Shown here piece after piece: positions 7,310-14,945 of a stretch of 23,754 nt of DNA. The DNA lies in assembly GCA_900768785.1 (NCBI GenBank), contig CAAGEG010000117.1:1-23754 (forward strand), read 5' to 3'. The translations under genes were made by a program, and so were the position numbers. The notes under the pieces are model-generated. The model did no database searches, was not told the origin of the DNA, and saw nothing but the letters and a program-made list of their open reading frames with translations. Positions within the stretch are counted from its first letter, which is position 1. Every line of letters starts with the position of its first letter. This stretch comes from an uncultured Prevotella sp. GTDB taxonomy: Bacteria; Bacteroidota; Bacteroidia; Bacteroidales; Bacteroidaceae.

Positions 7310-9109
7310 ATGCAGAATATAAGAAACATCGCAATTATTGCCCACGTCGATCATGGCAAGACAACACTCGTAGATAAAATGATGCTTGCCGGAAATCTAT
7401 TTCGTGAGGGGCAGGATTTAAGCGGACAAGTGCTTGACAGTAACGACCTTGAGAGAGAAAGAGGTATTACTATTCTTTCAAAAAATGTCTCAATAAACTG
7501 GAAAAACACTAAGATAAACATCATAGATACGCCGGGACACTCCGATTTTGGTGGTGAAGTAGAGCGCGTTCTTAATATGGCTGATGGTTGTTTGTTGCTT
7601 GTTGACGCCTTTGAAGGTCCTATGCCACAAACACGATTCGTATTGCAAAAGGCACTGGAGATAGGACTTAAGCCTATCGTTGTAGTTAATAAAGTCGATA
7701 AACCCAATTGTCGCCCGGAGGAAGTATATGAGATGGTATTTGATCTTATGTTTTCTCTTAATGCTACAGAAGACCAATTGGACTTCCCGGTAGTATATGG
7801 AAGTGCCAAAAACGGCTGGATGGGAGAAGACTACAACACACCTACCGGAGACATAACATATCTTCTTGACAAGATTGTTGAGGTAATTCCGGCTCCGAGA
7901 GAAATACAAGGAACACCGCAACTACTTATTACAAGTCTTGATTATTCAAGCTATACCGGTCGTATTGCCGTAGGTCGCGTGCACAGAGGAACACTCTCTG
8001 AAGGCATGAACATCACCGTTGCACATCGTGACGGCTCAATGGAGAAGACAAAAATTAAAGAGTTGCACACCTTTGAAGGCATGGGGCACGTGAGAACAAG
8101 TAGTGTTACGAGTGGCGATATATGTGCTATCATTGGTCTTGAACGCTTTGAAATAGGCGATACTATATGCGATTTTGATAATCCGGAGCCTTTACCCCCT
8201 ATCGCAATCGATGAACCAACGATGAGTATGCTGTTTACTATTAACGATTCTCCCTTCTTTGGAAAGGAAGGAAAGTTTGTTACCAGCCGCCATATTAGCG
8301 ATCGCTTACAGAAAGAATTGGAGAAAAACCTCGCTCTAAGAGTAAGTCCGTTTGGCGATTCTACAGATAAATGGATTGTCAGTGGACGTGGTGTGTTGCA
8401 TTTGTCCGTACTTATCGAGACCATGAGGCGCGAAGGATATGAGCTACAAGTAGGTCAACCACAAGTAATCTATAAAGAAATAGATGGCGAAAAGTGTGAA
8501 CCGATAGAGGAACTCACTATTAACGTGCCCGAAGAGTCGGCAAGCAAGATGATAGATATGGTAACTCGTAGAAAGGGAGAAATGACTTCTATGGAGAGTC
8601 AAGCCGATAGAGTGAACATAGAGTTTGATATTCCGTCTCGTGGTATAATAGGTTTGCGTACAAATGTACTTACCGCAAGTCAGGGAGAAGCCATAATGGC
8701 ACACCGTTTCAAGGAGTATCAACCTTACAAAGGTGATATTACACGCCGCATAAACGGCTCTATGATAGCGATGGAAACAGGAACAGCTTATGCTTACTCA
8801 ATAGATAAGTTGCAAGATCGTGGCAAATTCTTCATCGATCCGCAGGAAGAAGTGTATGCCGGAGAGGTTGTTGGCGAACATGTACACGATAACGACCTTG
8901 TGGTAAACGTAACAAAAGCAAAGCAATTAACCAACACTCGTGCCAGCGGTTCTGATGATAAGGCTCGCATAATACCGCGTACGGTATTGTCATTAGAGGA
9001 AGCTCTTGAATACATCAAAGAGGATGAGTTGGTGGAAGTTACGCCTAAAAGCATGCGAATGCGCAAGATTATACTTGACCACAACGAACGTAAGAAGGCA
9101 AATAAATAA
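7310..9109 (+). CDS. typA: Ribosome-associated translational GTPase TypA/BipA
   Basis: TypA/BipA is an EF-G-like GTPase that binds the ribosome and helps 50S assembly and stress adaptation. The protein is full length (599 residues) with all GTPase motifs: G1 AHVDHGKT (11-18), G2 RGITI (51-55), G3 DTPGH (73-77), G4 NKVD (127-130), G5 GSAKNGW (164-170). Domain II follows (YTGRIAVGRVHRG near 220), then domains III and V (SGRGVLHLSVLIETMRREG, SRGIIGLRTNVLT). The TypA-specific C-terminal domain has DLVVNVTKAKQLTN and ASGSDDKARIIPR. There are no anomalies. It is transcribed alone from the promoter at 7279 and ends at the hairpin 9133-9192. Confidence 0.98.
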   Translation: MQNIRNIAIIAHVDHGKTTLVDKMMLAGNLFREGQDLSGQVLDSNDLERERGITILSKNVSINWKNTKINIIDTPGHSDFGGEVERVLNMADGCLLLVDAFEGPMPQTRFVLQKALEIGLKPIVVVNKVDKPNCRPEEVYEMVFDLMFSLNATEDQLDFPVVYGSAKNGWMGEDYNTPTGDITYLLDKIVEVIPAPREIQGTPQLLITSLDYSSYTGRIAVGRVHRGTLSEGMNITVAHRDGSMEKTKIKELHTFEGMGHVRTSSVTSGDICAIIGLERFEIGDTICDFDNPEPLPPIAIDEPTMSMLFTINDSPFFGKEGKFVTSRHISDRLQKELEKNLALRVSPFGDSTDKWIVSGRGVLHLSVLIETMRREGYELQVGQPQVIYKEIDGEKCEPIEELTINVPEESASKMIDMVTRRKGEMTSMESQADRVNIEFDIPSRGIIGLRTNVLTASQGEAIMAHRFKEYQPYKGDITRRINGSMIAMETGTAYAYSIDKLQDRGKFFIDPQEEVYAGEVVGEHVHDNDLVVNVTKAKQLTNTRASGSDDKARIIPRTVLSLEEALEYIKEDELVEVTPKSMRMRKIILDHNERKKANK

Positions 9110-9132
9110 TTCCCCGAATACGTTATAAACAT

Positions 9133-9192
9133 ATTGCCGACTGCCAAATAATATTCTTTATTAAAAGAAACGCTTTATTGGCAGTCGGCAAT
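9133..9192. terminator. Hairpin between convergent typA and the lipoprotein gene
   Basis: A perfect 15-bp inverted repeat pairs 9133-9147 (attgccgactgccaa) with 9178-9192, with a 30-nt loop that can form a small inner ttcttt/aaagaa stem. It is placed 23 bp after the typA stop and is followed on the plus strand by attttactt. It probably terminates typA and perhaps the opposing minus-strand operon. Confidence 0.65.
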
Positions 9193-9221
9193 TTTACTTA
9201 AATCAGTCATTGAATTTCATT

Positions 9222-9242
9222 TTAACCGATTTGGACTAAAAT
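9222..9242. repeat. Possible degenerate copy of the 23-bp dispersed repeat
   Basis: ttaaccgatttggactaaaa resembles the sequence at 26-48 and the inverse of 23656-23678: about 14 of 18 positions around the shared core accgatttgg. It is intergenic. The similarity is weak enough to be chance. Confidence 0.3.
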
Positions 9243-9286
9243 TTTGTCTTTCCTGTTGACGGTAGAAACGACAGCAGTTCAGGCGT

Positions 9287-9649
9287 TTATCTTACGTCAA
9301 TCATTATGTTCTCGCTTCTGAATTTAAGCAGATTTTCCGACAATCGGCTATGACTGCGATTTACAGAATAAGTCTTTTGAGAGTTCTTTTTCAATAATGG
9401 AACCACAAATCTAATATTTGAGCTATCGCTATCATAACTGTAAGCAATCTGAATGTTCTTTTCGTTCATTACTAACAGCGTGTCTTCTCGTGTTGTTTGC
9501 AGCCGTTCACGAATGTCACTAACCGATACTACTACCTCTTTGTTTGATAAATCCTTGCCGCTTTTGTTGGTTATCAATATGTTTACTGTATTGGTGTTAG
9601 TGCATGAAAGGCAGATAAGGCAAACCAAAACTAATGCTATCTTCTTCAT
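9287..9649 (-). CDS. Small lipoprotein, unrecognised
   Basis: A 120-residue protein with a lipoprotein signal (MKKIALVLVC, lipobox LSC, Cys16) and a mature part of about 100 residues predicted to be mainly beta: NILITNKSGKDLSNKEVVVS, DTLLVMNEKNIQIAY, NIRFVVPLLKKNS. The short strands suggest a small beta-sandwich, but I recognise no family. It starts 3 bp after the stop of the upstream two-TM protein gene and is the last gene of the long minus-strand block, so it is probably part of that operon. It may be an envelope component of whatever the cluster does. Confidence 0.7.
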   Translation of the reverse strand: MKKIALVLVCLICLSCTNTNTVNILITNKSGKDLSNKEVVVSVSDIRERLQTTREDTLLVMNEKNIQIAYSYDSDSSNIRFVVPLLKKNSQKTYSVNRSHSRLSENLLKFRSENIMIDVR

Positions 9650-9652
9650 ATT

Positions 9653-11110
9653 CTATTCCAATGTGATAATTTCTTTTATTCCTTTACGGTTCAAACATAT
9701 TTTATATCTCTTGTATTCACTTTGATTGTCATACTTACATTGTATAACAAAGTTAAGATAATACACTTTTTCACCCTCGACAAGCTCATAGTTGTTATCG
9801 CTTTTATGCGCATAGACAGGTATTTGGGCGTTGTCCATCTTGCGCATAAACTCTTTTAAGTTGTAACGAACGATATCATTAATACCCGAAAGAGGGTAGG
9901 ATGACAGTCGCTTCAACTCTTTTTGCTTCAGATGAACATATTTCCGATATTGGATGACTTGCTCTTCTACACCTCTATTAATTACCAATGGCGACTTTCT
10001 TGCACGTGTCTCGTTTACCCTACGTGATATTTTTTCAGGTGAAACGAAGTCAAATCCTTCCTTACACCATCCTATTTTCCGTGTGTTAATCCTTATAGTA
10101 ATGAGGAAATCATAAAAGCGGCTGCCAAGTCGATTGGCGAAATAGTTGCGTATTAAGTCTTTTATCCTGTCTTTAAACATATAGCTTATGACAAGAGCGA
10201 TAAAGAATGGCAACGTGAAATTGCCGTATGTCTGTTGAAAAGCAAATGAAACAACGGTTGCAAACACCATAGACACACCGGCGGCAAAGCTAAATGCCAC
10301 TTGCTCTAAAAAGACTGTGTTCTTCCTTTTATGCGTCGGCAAGTAGAGATTGCTCTCTATATACTTCTTTAATTGACCTGCTCTATATACAAAAGCCCGA
10401 TTATTGTCTTTGCTTTCTTCCTCCACACACAAGTATTTCATGCTACGACGATAGTCGTTTTCAGTATCAAGCAACTTGCCAATATCTTTTTTAACTCTGT
10501 TATATACGTCTTTTCTGTTCTCTTTTATATGTTGTAACAACCTGTAAACATGCTGTTCAACGACATTAGATATAAATTCGTCTCCGTAATAATAGAATTT
10601 CACCCAATTGTCATCTTCTTCTTTTCGAGGCTTGTCGCATATTTGCCTGTATAGAGATAAAACACATGAGATGTTGTTAATATATTCTTGGCAAAGTCTA
10701 ATCTCATGTTCCGAATTATTTATTCGTTCTATCTCAATACAAGCATTCCTTATGCTACTCTTTACAATTGACGAATACATCTTCACGGCAACCTCTAATG
10801 CCTTCTGACTTTTATCGGTATACGACTCCGAAATGACATGATAGGCTTCTTGAAGTTGTTTGTAAGGAAGTACATCCGTGCTCGTAAGGTCTTTTAAACG
10901 GTATTGTGGCGTTATCAATCTTAGGTTTGAACGCGTGTCACGATAGAAATTATCTTTTTGATAAGTATGCCTGTTGATGTCAAGAACCTCAGGTATATAT
11001 ATCCAAGTATTCATGTGAAATTCATTGTGAGCCCCATTGCTCTTGGCAATGTAGCCCACTTTGAACTCCAATGTATTCCTGTCATGTATCTTAGGATGTA
11101 TTTCTATCAT
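9653..11110 (-). CDS. Unrecognised protein with a central two-TM hairpin
   Basis: I do not recognise this 485-residue protein. Residues 1-260 are soluble, mostly helical and rich in Tyr, Asn and charged residues. Two hydrophobic segments follow at about 267-291 and 298-312 (AFSFAAGVSMVFATVVSF and LPFFIALVISYMF). Then comes a basic stretch, KDRIKDLIRNYFANRLGSRF, and a 150-residue soluble C-terminus. The positive residues around the hairpin suggest that both ends face the cytoplasm. It starts 23 bp after the SLC13 stop and is followed at 3 bp by the lipoprotein gene, so it belongs to the same transcription unit. A partner or regulator of the transporter is a guess from position only. Confidence 0.8.
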   Translation of the reverse strand: MIEIHPKIHDRNTLEFKVGYIAKSNGAHNEFHMNTWIYIPEVLDINRHTYQKDNFYRDTRSNLRLITPQYRLKDLTSTDVLPYKQLQEAYHVISESYTDKSQKALEVAVKMYSSIVKSSIRNACIEIERINNSEHEIRLCQEYINNISCVLSLYRQICDKPRKEEDDNWVKFYYYGDEFISNVVEQHVYRLLQHIKENRKDVYNRVKKDIGKLLDTENDYRRSMKYLCVEEESKDNNRAFVYRAGQLKKYIESNLYLPTHKRKNTVFLEQVAFSFAAGVSMVFATVVSFAFQQTYGNFTLPFFIALVISYMFKDRIKDLIRNYFANRLGSRFYDFLITIRINTRKIGWCKEGFDFVSPEKISRRVNETRARKSPLVINRGVEEQVIQYRKYVHLKQKELKRLSSYPLSGINDIVRYNLKEFMRKMDNAQIPVYAHKSDNNYELVEGEKVYYLNFVIQCKYDNQSEYKRYKICLNRKGIKEIITLE

Positions 11111-11133
11111 AACGTTTTAATATTATTAAAATG

Positions 11134-12858
11134 TTAGAACACGCCGTTTGTATATCCGAACCAACTAAGAACGGTCTCTCCCCATACTATAATAATAAGC
11201 CAACTTATTATCATCATGGTTATTCCGAACTTGAATGTGTCGCTCCAACTATATTGATTGGTAGTGTAAAGTAACGCTGCCGGTTTGCTGTTGAACGGCA
11301 ATACGTACACGTGACCAACCAACATGGCTACAGGAAACGCAAGACTCATAATCGGATATCCGTTCTTTTGTGCCACTCCGATAGCTATTGGCACAAATAT
11401 CAACGTAAGCATGGTCTTTGATTGAAATATTAAAGAAAAGATTAACATGCCTGCTGTCAATATCATATATAGTGCCCAGAATGGCGTAGCTTGTGTTATA
11501 CCGATACTATTAAACAACGCATCAATAAGCGTTCCGGGTAATCCTGAAGCCTCAAGTCCTGCTCCGAGAGTGTAAGCTCCCGCAGAGAAGAGTAGCAAAT
11601 GCCATGGTATATCTACGTCATTCCATTTTACAACACCAATACCCGGCAATAATGCGACTACAGCTCCCATGAATGCAACAGCAGTTTGGTTTATTCCGTG
11701 CTGCTTATCCGTTGCCCATAATATAAGAACCGTGACAAATATAATTATAGCTTTGTACTCTTCAACCTTCATCTTGCCAAGTTTGTTAAGCTCTTCACGT
11801 AGTCGCTCCATGCCACCGGCTATTTGGGGCACCTTTTCTTCCTTCTTTAGAGGGAAGTAAATCTTTGAACCTACAAACCAAGCTATGAATATAAGCAACA
11901 GACTCATTGGGAATGCAGCCTTAAACCAGTCTTGATAGCTGAATGAACCTGTGCCCATAGCACCGGCAATAATGGAACCGGCAAGTAGCGTAGCGCCGGA
12001 ACCGGTAAGGAAAGCATTAGCTCCAAGATTTATCTGAAACAGGTTTTGCAGTATCAAATTACGTCCGAAGTTGTTGCGATGTTCGCCTCCGGTAGCTCCA
12101 TATATGGCTGCTATTACCATAAATATAGGTAACAAGATGGCCGCTTTAGCCGTTGTGGCAGATATAAAAGCTGAAAGAACAAGGTTTATAACAATAAAAC
12201 TAATCATTATACCACTTGCATTCTTGCCGAATTTCAACACAAACCAGAGGGCGAAACGTTTGGCTACTTGTGTCTTAACAAGCATACTCGCAAGGATAAA
12301 CGACAGTATATTCAACCACATTACCGGATGTCCCAGTTGGGCATAAGCCGACTTGTCTGTTGTAACTCCGGTAAGTACAATAGACAATATTACTAATAAC
12401 GATGTGAGATAATTAGGTATAGCTTCCGTTATCCATAGTATTATTGCTGCTACAAATATTGCAAGCATGGCATAGTTTATGCGAATAAACTTGTCGTGAG
12501 CCTTTATCTCAGCCTTTGTTTGTAGTTCTGATACCTCTGTCTCCGATGTTTTGTTGAGCTGTTCACCGGCAACAGCCGTTTTCATTTTCTTGATTGTGGC
12601 TGTCTTTATCTGTTCATAACGCTCAATAGCCGATGAGGTAAGAGTGGTATTTGCCTTGTCTGTACTTAGTTGGTTAATAAACGGGATGTCGGCAACCCAA
12701 TAGATAAGGATAAAAGCAATAATGGCAAGTGGTATTCCAATGCGTTGTAATATCCTCTCAAACCCCGATTTCTGCATCTTAGGCAGCTTCTCGATACGAT
12801 AATTATTCATATCAAGGGGGTCAAAAACTTTGGGTTTGCTACTGTTGTCCGTTGTCAT
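11134..12858 (-). CDS. SLC13/DASS family anion transporter
   Basis: This is a divalent anion:sodium symporter family protein of the inner membrane, with 574 residues and about a dozen TM segments in two inverted halves. Relatives carry di- and tricarboxylates, sulfate or phosphate. TM1 lies at about 40-57, then an unusual hydrophilic, Lys/Thr-rich insert at about 60-122 before TM2. The first signature loop reads FISATTAKAAILLPI (Ser233-Ala234-Thr235) and the second FQSKTMLTLIFVPI (Ser480-Lys481-Thr482), where DASS proteins normally have Ser-Asn-Thr. GANAFLTGSGATLLAG around 279-294 replaces the usual GTGTPPN-like loop. The start codon overlaps the CYTH stop by 4 bp (ATGA), which implies translational coupling. 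The substrate is unknown; phosphate is suggested by the neighbours only. Confidence 0.9.
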   Translation of the reverse strand: MTTDNSSKPKVFDPLDMNNYRIEKLPKMQKSGFERILQRIGIPLAIIAFILIYWVADIPFINQLSTDKANTTLTSSAIERYEQIKTATIKKMKTAVAGEQLNKTSETEVSELQTKAEIKAHDKFIRINYAMLAIFVAAIILWITEAIPNYLTSLLVILSIVLTGVTTDKSAYAQLGHPVMWLNILSFILASMLVKTQVAKRFALWFVLKFGKNASGIMISFIVINLVLSAFISATTAKAAILLPIFMVIAAIYGATGGEHRNNFGRNLILQNLFQINLGANAFLTGSGATLLAGSIIAGAMGTGSFSYQDWFKAAFPMSLLLIFIAWFVGSKIYFPLKKEEKVPQIAGGMERLREELNKLGKMKVEEYKAIIIFVTVLILWATDKQHGINQTAVAFMGAVVALLPGIGVVKWNDVDIPWHLLLFSAGAYTLGAGLEASGLPGTLIDALFNSIGITQATPFWALYMILTAGMLIFSLIFQSKTMLTLIFVPIAIGVAQKNGYPIMSLAFPVAMLVGHVYVLPFNSKPAALLYTTNQYSWSDTFKFGITMMIISWLIIIVWGETVLSWFGYTNGVF

Positions 12859-13328
12859 TTCCAGTTCTTATAAGGGTTTTTCATGAGCATAGAGTTATAG
12901 AAACGCTTGTCTCCGGTAACTTCTTCACCGAGCCATTCAGGGCGTTGGAACTCGGTATTCTCATCCGGAAGTTCTATTTCTGCCATCGTAAGCCCCTCGT
13001 TGTCTCCATAAAACTCATCTATTTCAAAGCATAAGTCGCCGTTTTTTACAAGATAGCGAGTCTTATCTATAACACCCGGCTCGCATATCTTCAATAGTTC
13101 GTTAACGTCGGCTGCGGGTATCTCCTTCTCCCATTCATATCTGCTGGCTCCAGATTCATTACCTATACCTTTTACGGTAATAAATCCTTTGTCTCCTTTC
13201 ACTCTTACACGAACGGTACGCTCGGGTACTGAACTCAAATAGCCCTGTGTTATGCGTGTTGACTTAAAAGCTTCTGCCTTGAAAGCATCGCTTTTAACCA
13301 TGAATTTGCGTTCTATTTCTTGTGCCAT
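12855..13328 (-). CDS. CYTH domain protein, probable inorganic triphosphatase
   Basis: This is a compact triphosphate-tunnel metalloenzyme. Bacterial single-domain members of this length usually hydrolyse inorganic tripolyphosphate with Mg or Mn; some relatives are class IV adenylate cyclases or thiamine triphosphatases. The 157 residues carry the full motif set: ExExK as EIERKF (4-9), RVRVKGD near 41, FITVKG, RYEWEKEI near 63, KTRYLV near 88, CFEIDEF, and MAEIELP near 115 with the C-terminal RFYNSML. All strand-borne Glu, Arg and Lys tunnel residues expected for catalysis seem to be present. The gene lies 8 bp after the CYTH-like gene and overlaps the SLC13 gene by 4 bp, so triphosphate or polyphosphate turnover is probably tied to anion transport. 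Confidence 0.92.
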   Translation of the reverse strand: MAQEIERKFMVKSDAFKAEAFKSTRITQGYLSSVPERTVRVRVKGDKGFITVKGIGNESGASRYEWEKEIPAADVNELLKICEPGVIDKTRYLVKNGDLCFEIDEFYGDNEGLTMAEIELPDENTEFQRPEWLGEEVTGDKRFYNSMLMKNPYKNWK

Positions 13329-13336
13329 AATACTTC

Positions 13337-13981
13337 TTAATTTGCCAAAGGTTTGTTTATCATGCCAATAACTCTCTTTATTGCTTGAAGATAGTTGATA
13401 TTCTCAACACCTTCCAAGCCGCAGTCGGCAATTGTTTTCTTTATGTCTTCTATCTCTGTAGATTCAGAATTGATAGTTCTAACCATAGCTCCGTTGATGT
13501 AAACATTACCGGTTTCGCATATTGTTCCGTTTACCATGTATCCGAAACGTTCCTTTTCAACAGTTACGGCTTGCAGGTCCGGATGCTCGTTTATCATTTG
13601 TAAGAACTCTTCAAGTGTATATGTGTCTTTGGTAAATTCGGGACATCCATCTACTTTAAATGCAGGGAAGACTTCTTCTTTAAGCACTTTAGCAGAAATG
13701 GGGAATTCTCCTTTCATCAACGGATTCCATTGTTCCAAACCGTCAACACTTTGTACGAAGGTCTTGATGTCCATCTTTCCGTCGCGTATCTTGGTGTTGT
13801 TTACATCGTTAGTACGGCTTACAATATATGTTTCCGTGCTATGTCTTTCCCATACTTTCTCGGGAACGGGAGTGCTAAGCCTTGCCATTCTCTTTGCTTG
13901 TTCGCAGAAACAACGTCCAAAACTACGAAATTCAAAGCGTGGCTTTGATATTTCGCCAATCTTTAATTCTTCTTTTGCCAT
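13337..13981 (-). CDS. Divergent CYTH-like protein (lacks the ExExK motif)
   Basis: A 214-residue soluble protein. The pattern looks like a remote CYTH/triphosphate-tunnel fold: an opening strand FEFRSFG (16-22), ETYIVSR (50-56), the strand pair NTKIRDGKMDIKT (62-74), later VTVEKERFGYMVNG (139-152), and a Glu-rich late strand STEIEDI (174-180) before a helix and NINYLQAIKRVIG. The alternating Arg, Lys and Glu residues on strands fit an anion tunnel, but the N-terminal ExExK is replaced by FEFRS, so metal-dependent hydrolysis may be lost or altered. This is my reading of motifs, not a search. Its position directly before a true CYTH gene, 8 bp away, supports it. A phosphate- or polyphosphate-binding role is possible. 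Confidence 0.65.
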   Translation of the reverse strand: MAKEELKIGEISKPRFEFRSFGRCFCEQAKRMARLSTPVPEKVWERHSTETYIVSRTNDVNNTKIRDGKMDIKTFVQSVDGLEQWNPLMKGEFPISAKVLKEEVFPAFKVDGCPEFTKDTYTLEEFLQMINEHPDLQAVTVEKERFGYMVNGTICETGNVYINGAMVRTINSESTEIEDIKKTIADCGLEGVENINYLQAIKRVIGMINKPLAN

Positions 13982-14002
13982 ATCTTCTTAATTGTTTTTA
14001 AT

Positions 14003-14032
14003 GAGGAAGTGCCGCATTTGTGACACTTCCTC
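14003..14032 (-). terminator. Hairpin between the LTD lipoprotein and CYTH-like genes
   Basis: GAGGAAGTG (14003-14011) pairs with CACTTCCTC (14024-14032) around a 12-nt loop. It lies in the 90-bp gap after the LTD lipoprotein gene, the only large gap in the minus-strand block. No T-run follows on the minus strand (attaaaaac), so it may be a leaky terminator, an RNA-processing site or an mRNA stabiliser that sets unequal expression of the two halves. Confidence 0.5.
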
Positions 14033-14071
14033 TTGATAATTTGTTAACCCTTTAATAATTGATATGTATTG

Positions 14072-14911
14072 TTATTGAACTACTGTCGGGTCTTCTGTAC
14101 CTGTTGTAGCGTTTGCTGCATTAGGAGTTGGAGTATCTACAATGATGAATTTGCCTGTTCCGTCGGGTACTCTGCTCCATGAACCAGTAACGTTTGCCAA
14201 TGAAGTGCTACCCCATCCGGTTCCTTTTTCACCACGTTGGAACTGGTCAAGCTTATTCCCGTTGGGGTCAAACAGCTCAATAAGTACACTCTTCTTTGCA
14301 GAGAAGCCGCTACTAAAGCCACGTTCTGTAGTGCCTTTTGCGCCGATTATTGCAAATGTGCTCTTTGGTTGGATAACCTCACCGGCTATTCCTTCCCATG
14401 CATCTGTCTCATCTTTCATTATTTTAACGCCTTTTAGTTTGATTGGGAAATCACCGTTGTTATATAGTTCTATGAACTTTTCGTTGTCTGCACCTGCTCC
14501 GTAGAGCTCGTTGATAACGAGTTTGGTATAGTCGGGAGCCGGATCGCCTACTGTATATTCAAATTCGTTTGATGTAGTAGCGAAGCCTGCGGTGTTGATA
14601 ACCGTTACTGTGTACTTCACATTAGTACCATCGGGCTGTGCGGGTATCTTGCCTGAGAATGTTTGTCCTTCGCCTGTCATTTCTGCTTTCTGCACTTCAC
14701 CGCCATTAATGCTATAGTTTATGAATGCCGACTGTATGCTTTGCAAGCCGGAAGCAGTAACTGTAATGGTCACATCGTCCAAAGATGTAGGTGCCGAAAT
14801 GCTTGGTTGGACTGTCTCAATCTTTGACGGACCTTGATAAACTTCGTCTTCTACGCATGCTGCAAACAGCAATACCGTTGCTAACATGAATAAATATTTT
14901 ATAGTTTTCAT
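14072..14911 (-). CDS. Lamin-tail-domain surface lipoprotein
   Basis: A 279-residue exported lipoprotein with lipobox FAAC (Cys19). Residues about 35-122 form an Ig/FN3-like beta-sandwich (SLDDVTITVTASG, VKYTVTVINTAGF). Residues about 130-265 are a lamin-tail domain: VINELYGAGADNEKFIELYN, followed by FPIKLKGVKI, STFAIIGAKG and SWSRVPDGTGKF, ending in the typical PTPNAAN. In bacteria LTD domains are found on secreted or surface proteins, often nucleases, but no catalytic domain is present here. It starts 34 bp after the porin stop, so it may be a partner of the porin at the outer membrane. Its role in phosphate uptake is not established. Confidence 0.85.
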   Translation of the reverse strand: MKTIKYLFMLATVLLFAACVEDEVYQGPSKIETVQPSISAPTSLDDVTITVTASGLQSIQSAFINYSINGGEVQKAEMTGEGQTFSGKIPAQPDGTNVKYTVTVINTAGFATTSNEFEYTVGDPAPDYTKLVINELYGAGADNEKFIELYNNGDFPIKLKGVKIMKDETDAWEGIAGEVIQPKSTFAIIGAKGTTERGFSSGFSAKKSVLIELFDPNGNKLDQFQRGEKGTGWGSTSLANVTGSWSRVPDGTGKFIIVDTPTPNAANATTGTEDPTVVQ

Positions 14912-14945
14912 AATTTTGCTATTTAAAAATGGGTTGTATATGTGT

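Noticed and set aside
7351..8424. Long open frames antisense to typA (7351-7809, 7490-7921, 7951-8424)
   Set aside because: They lie fully opposite a well-conserved GTPase gene. Their compositions are those of antisense frames, with no family motif, promoter or plausible start context.
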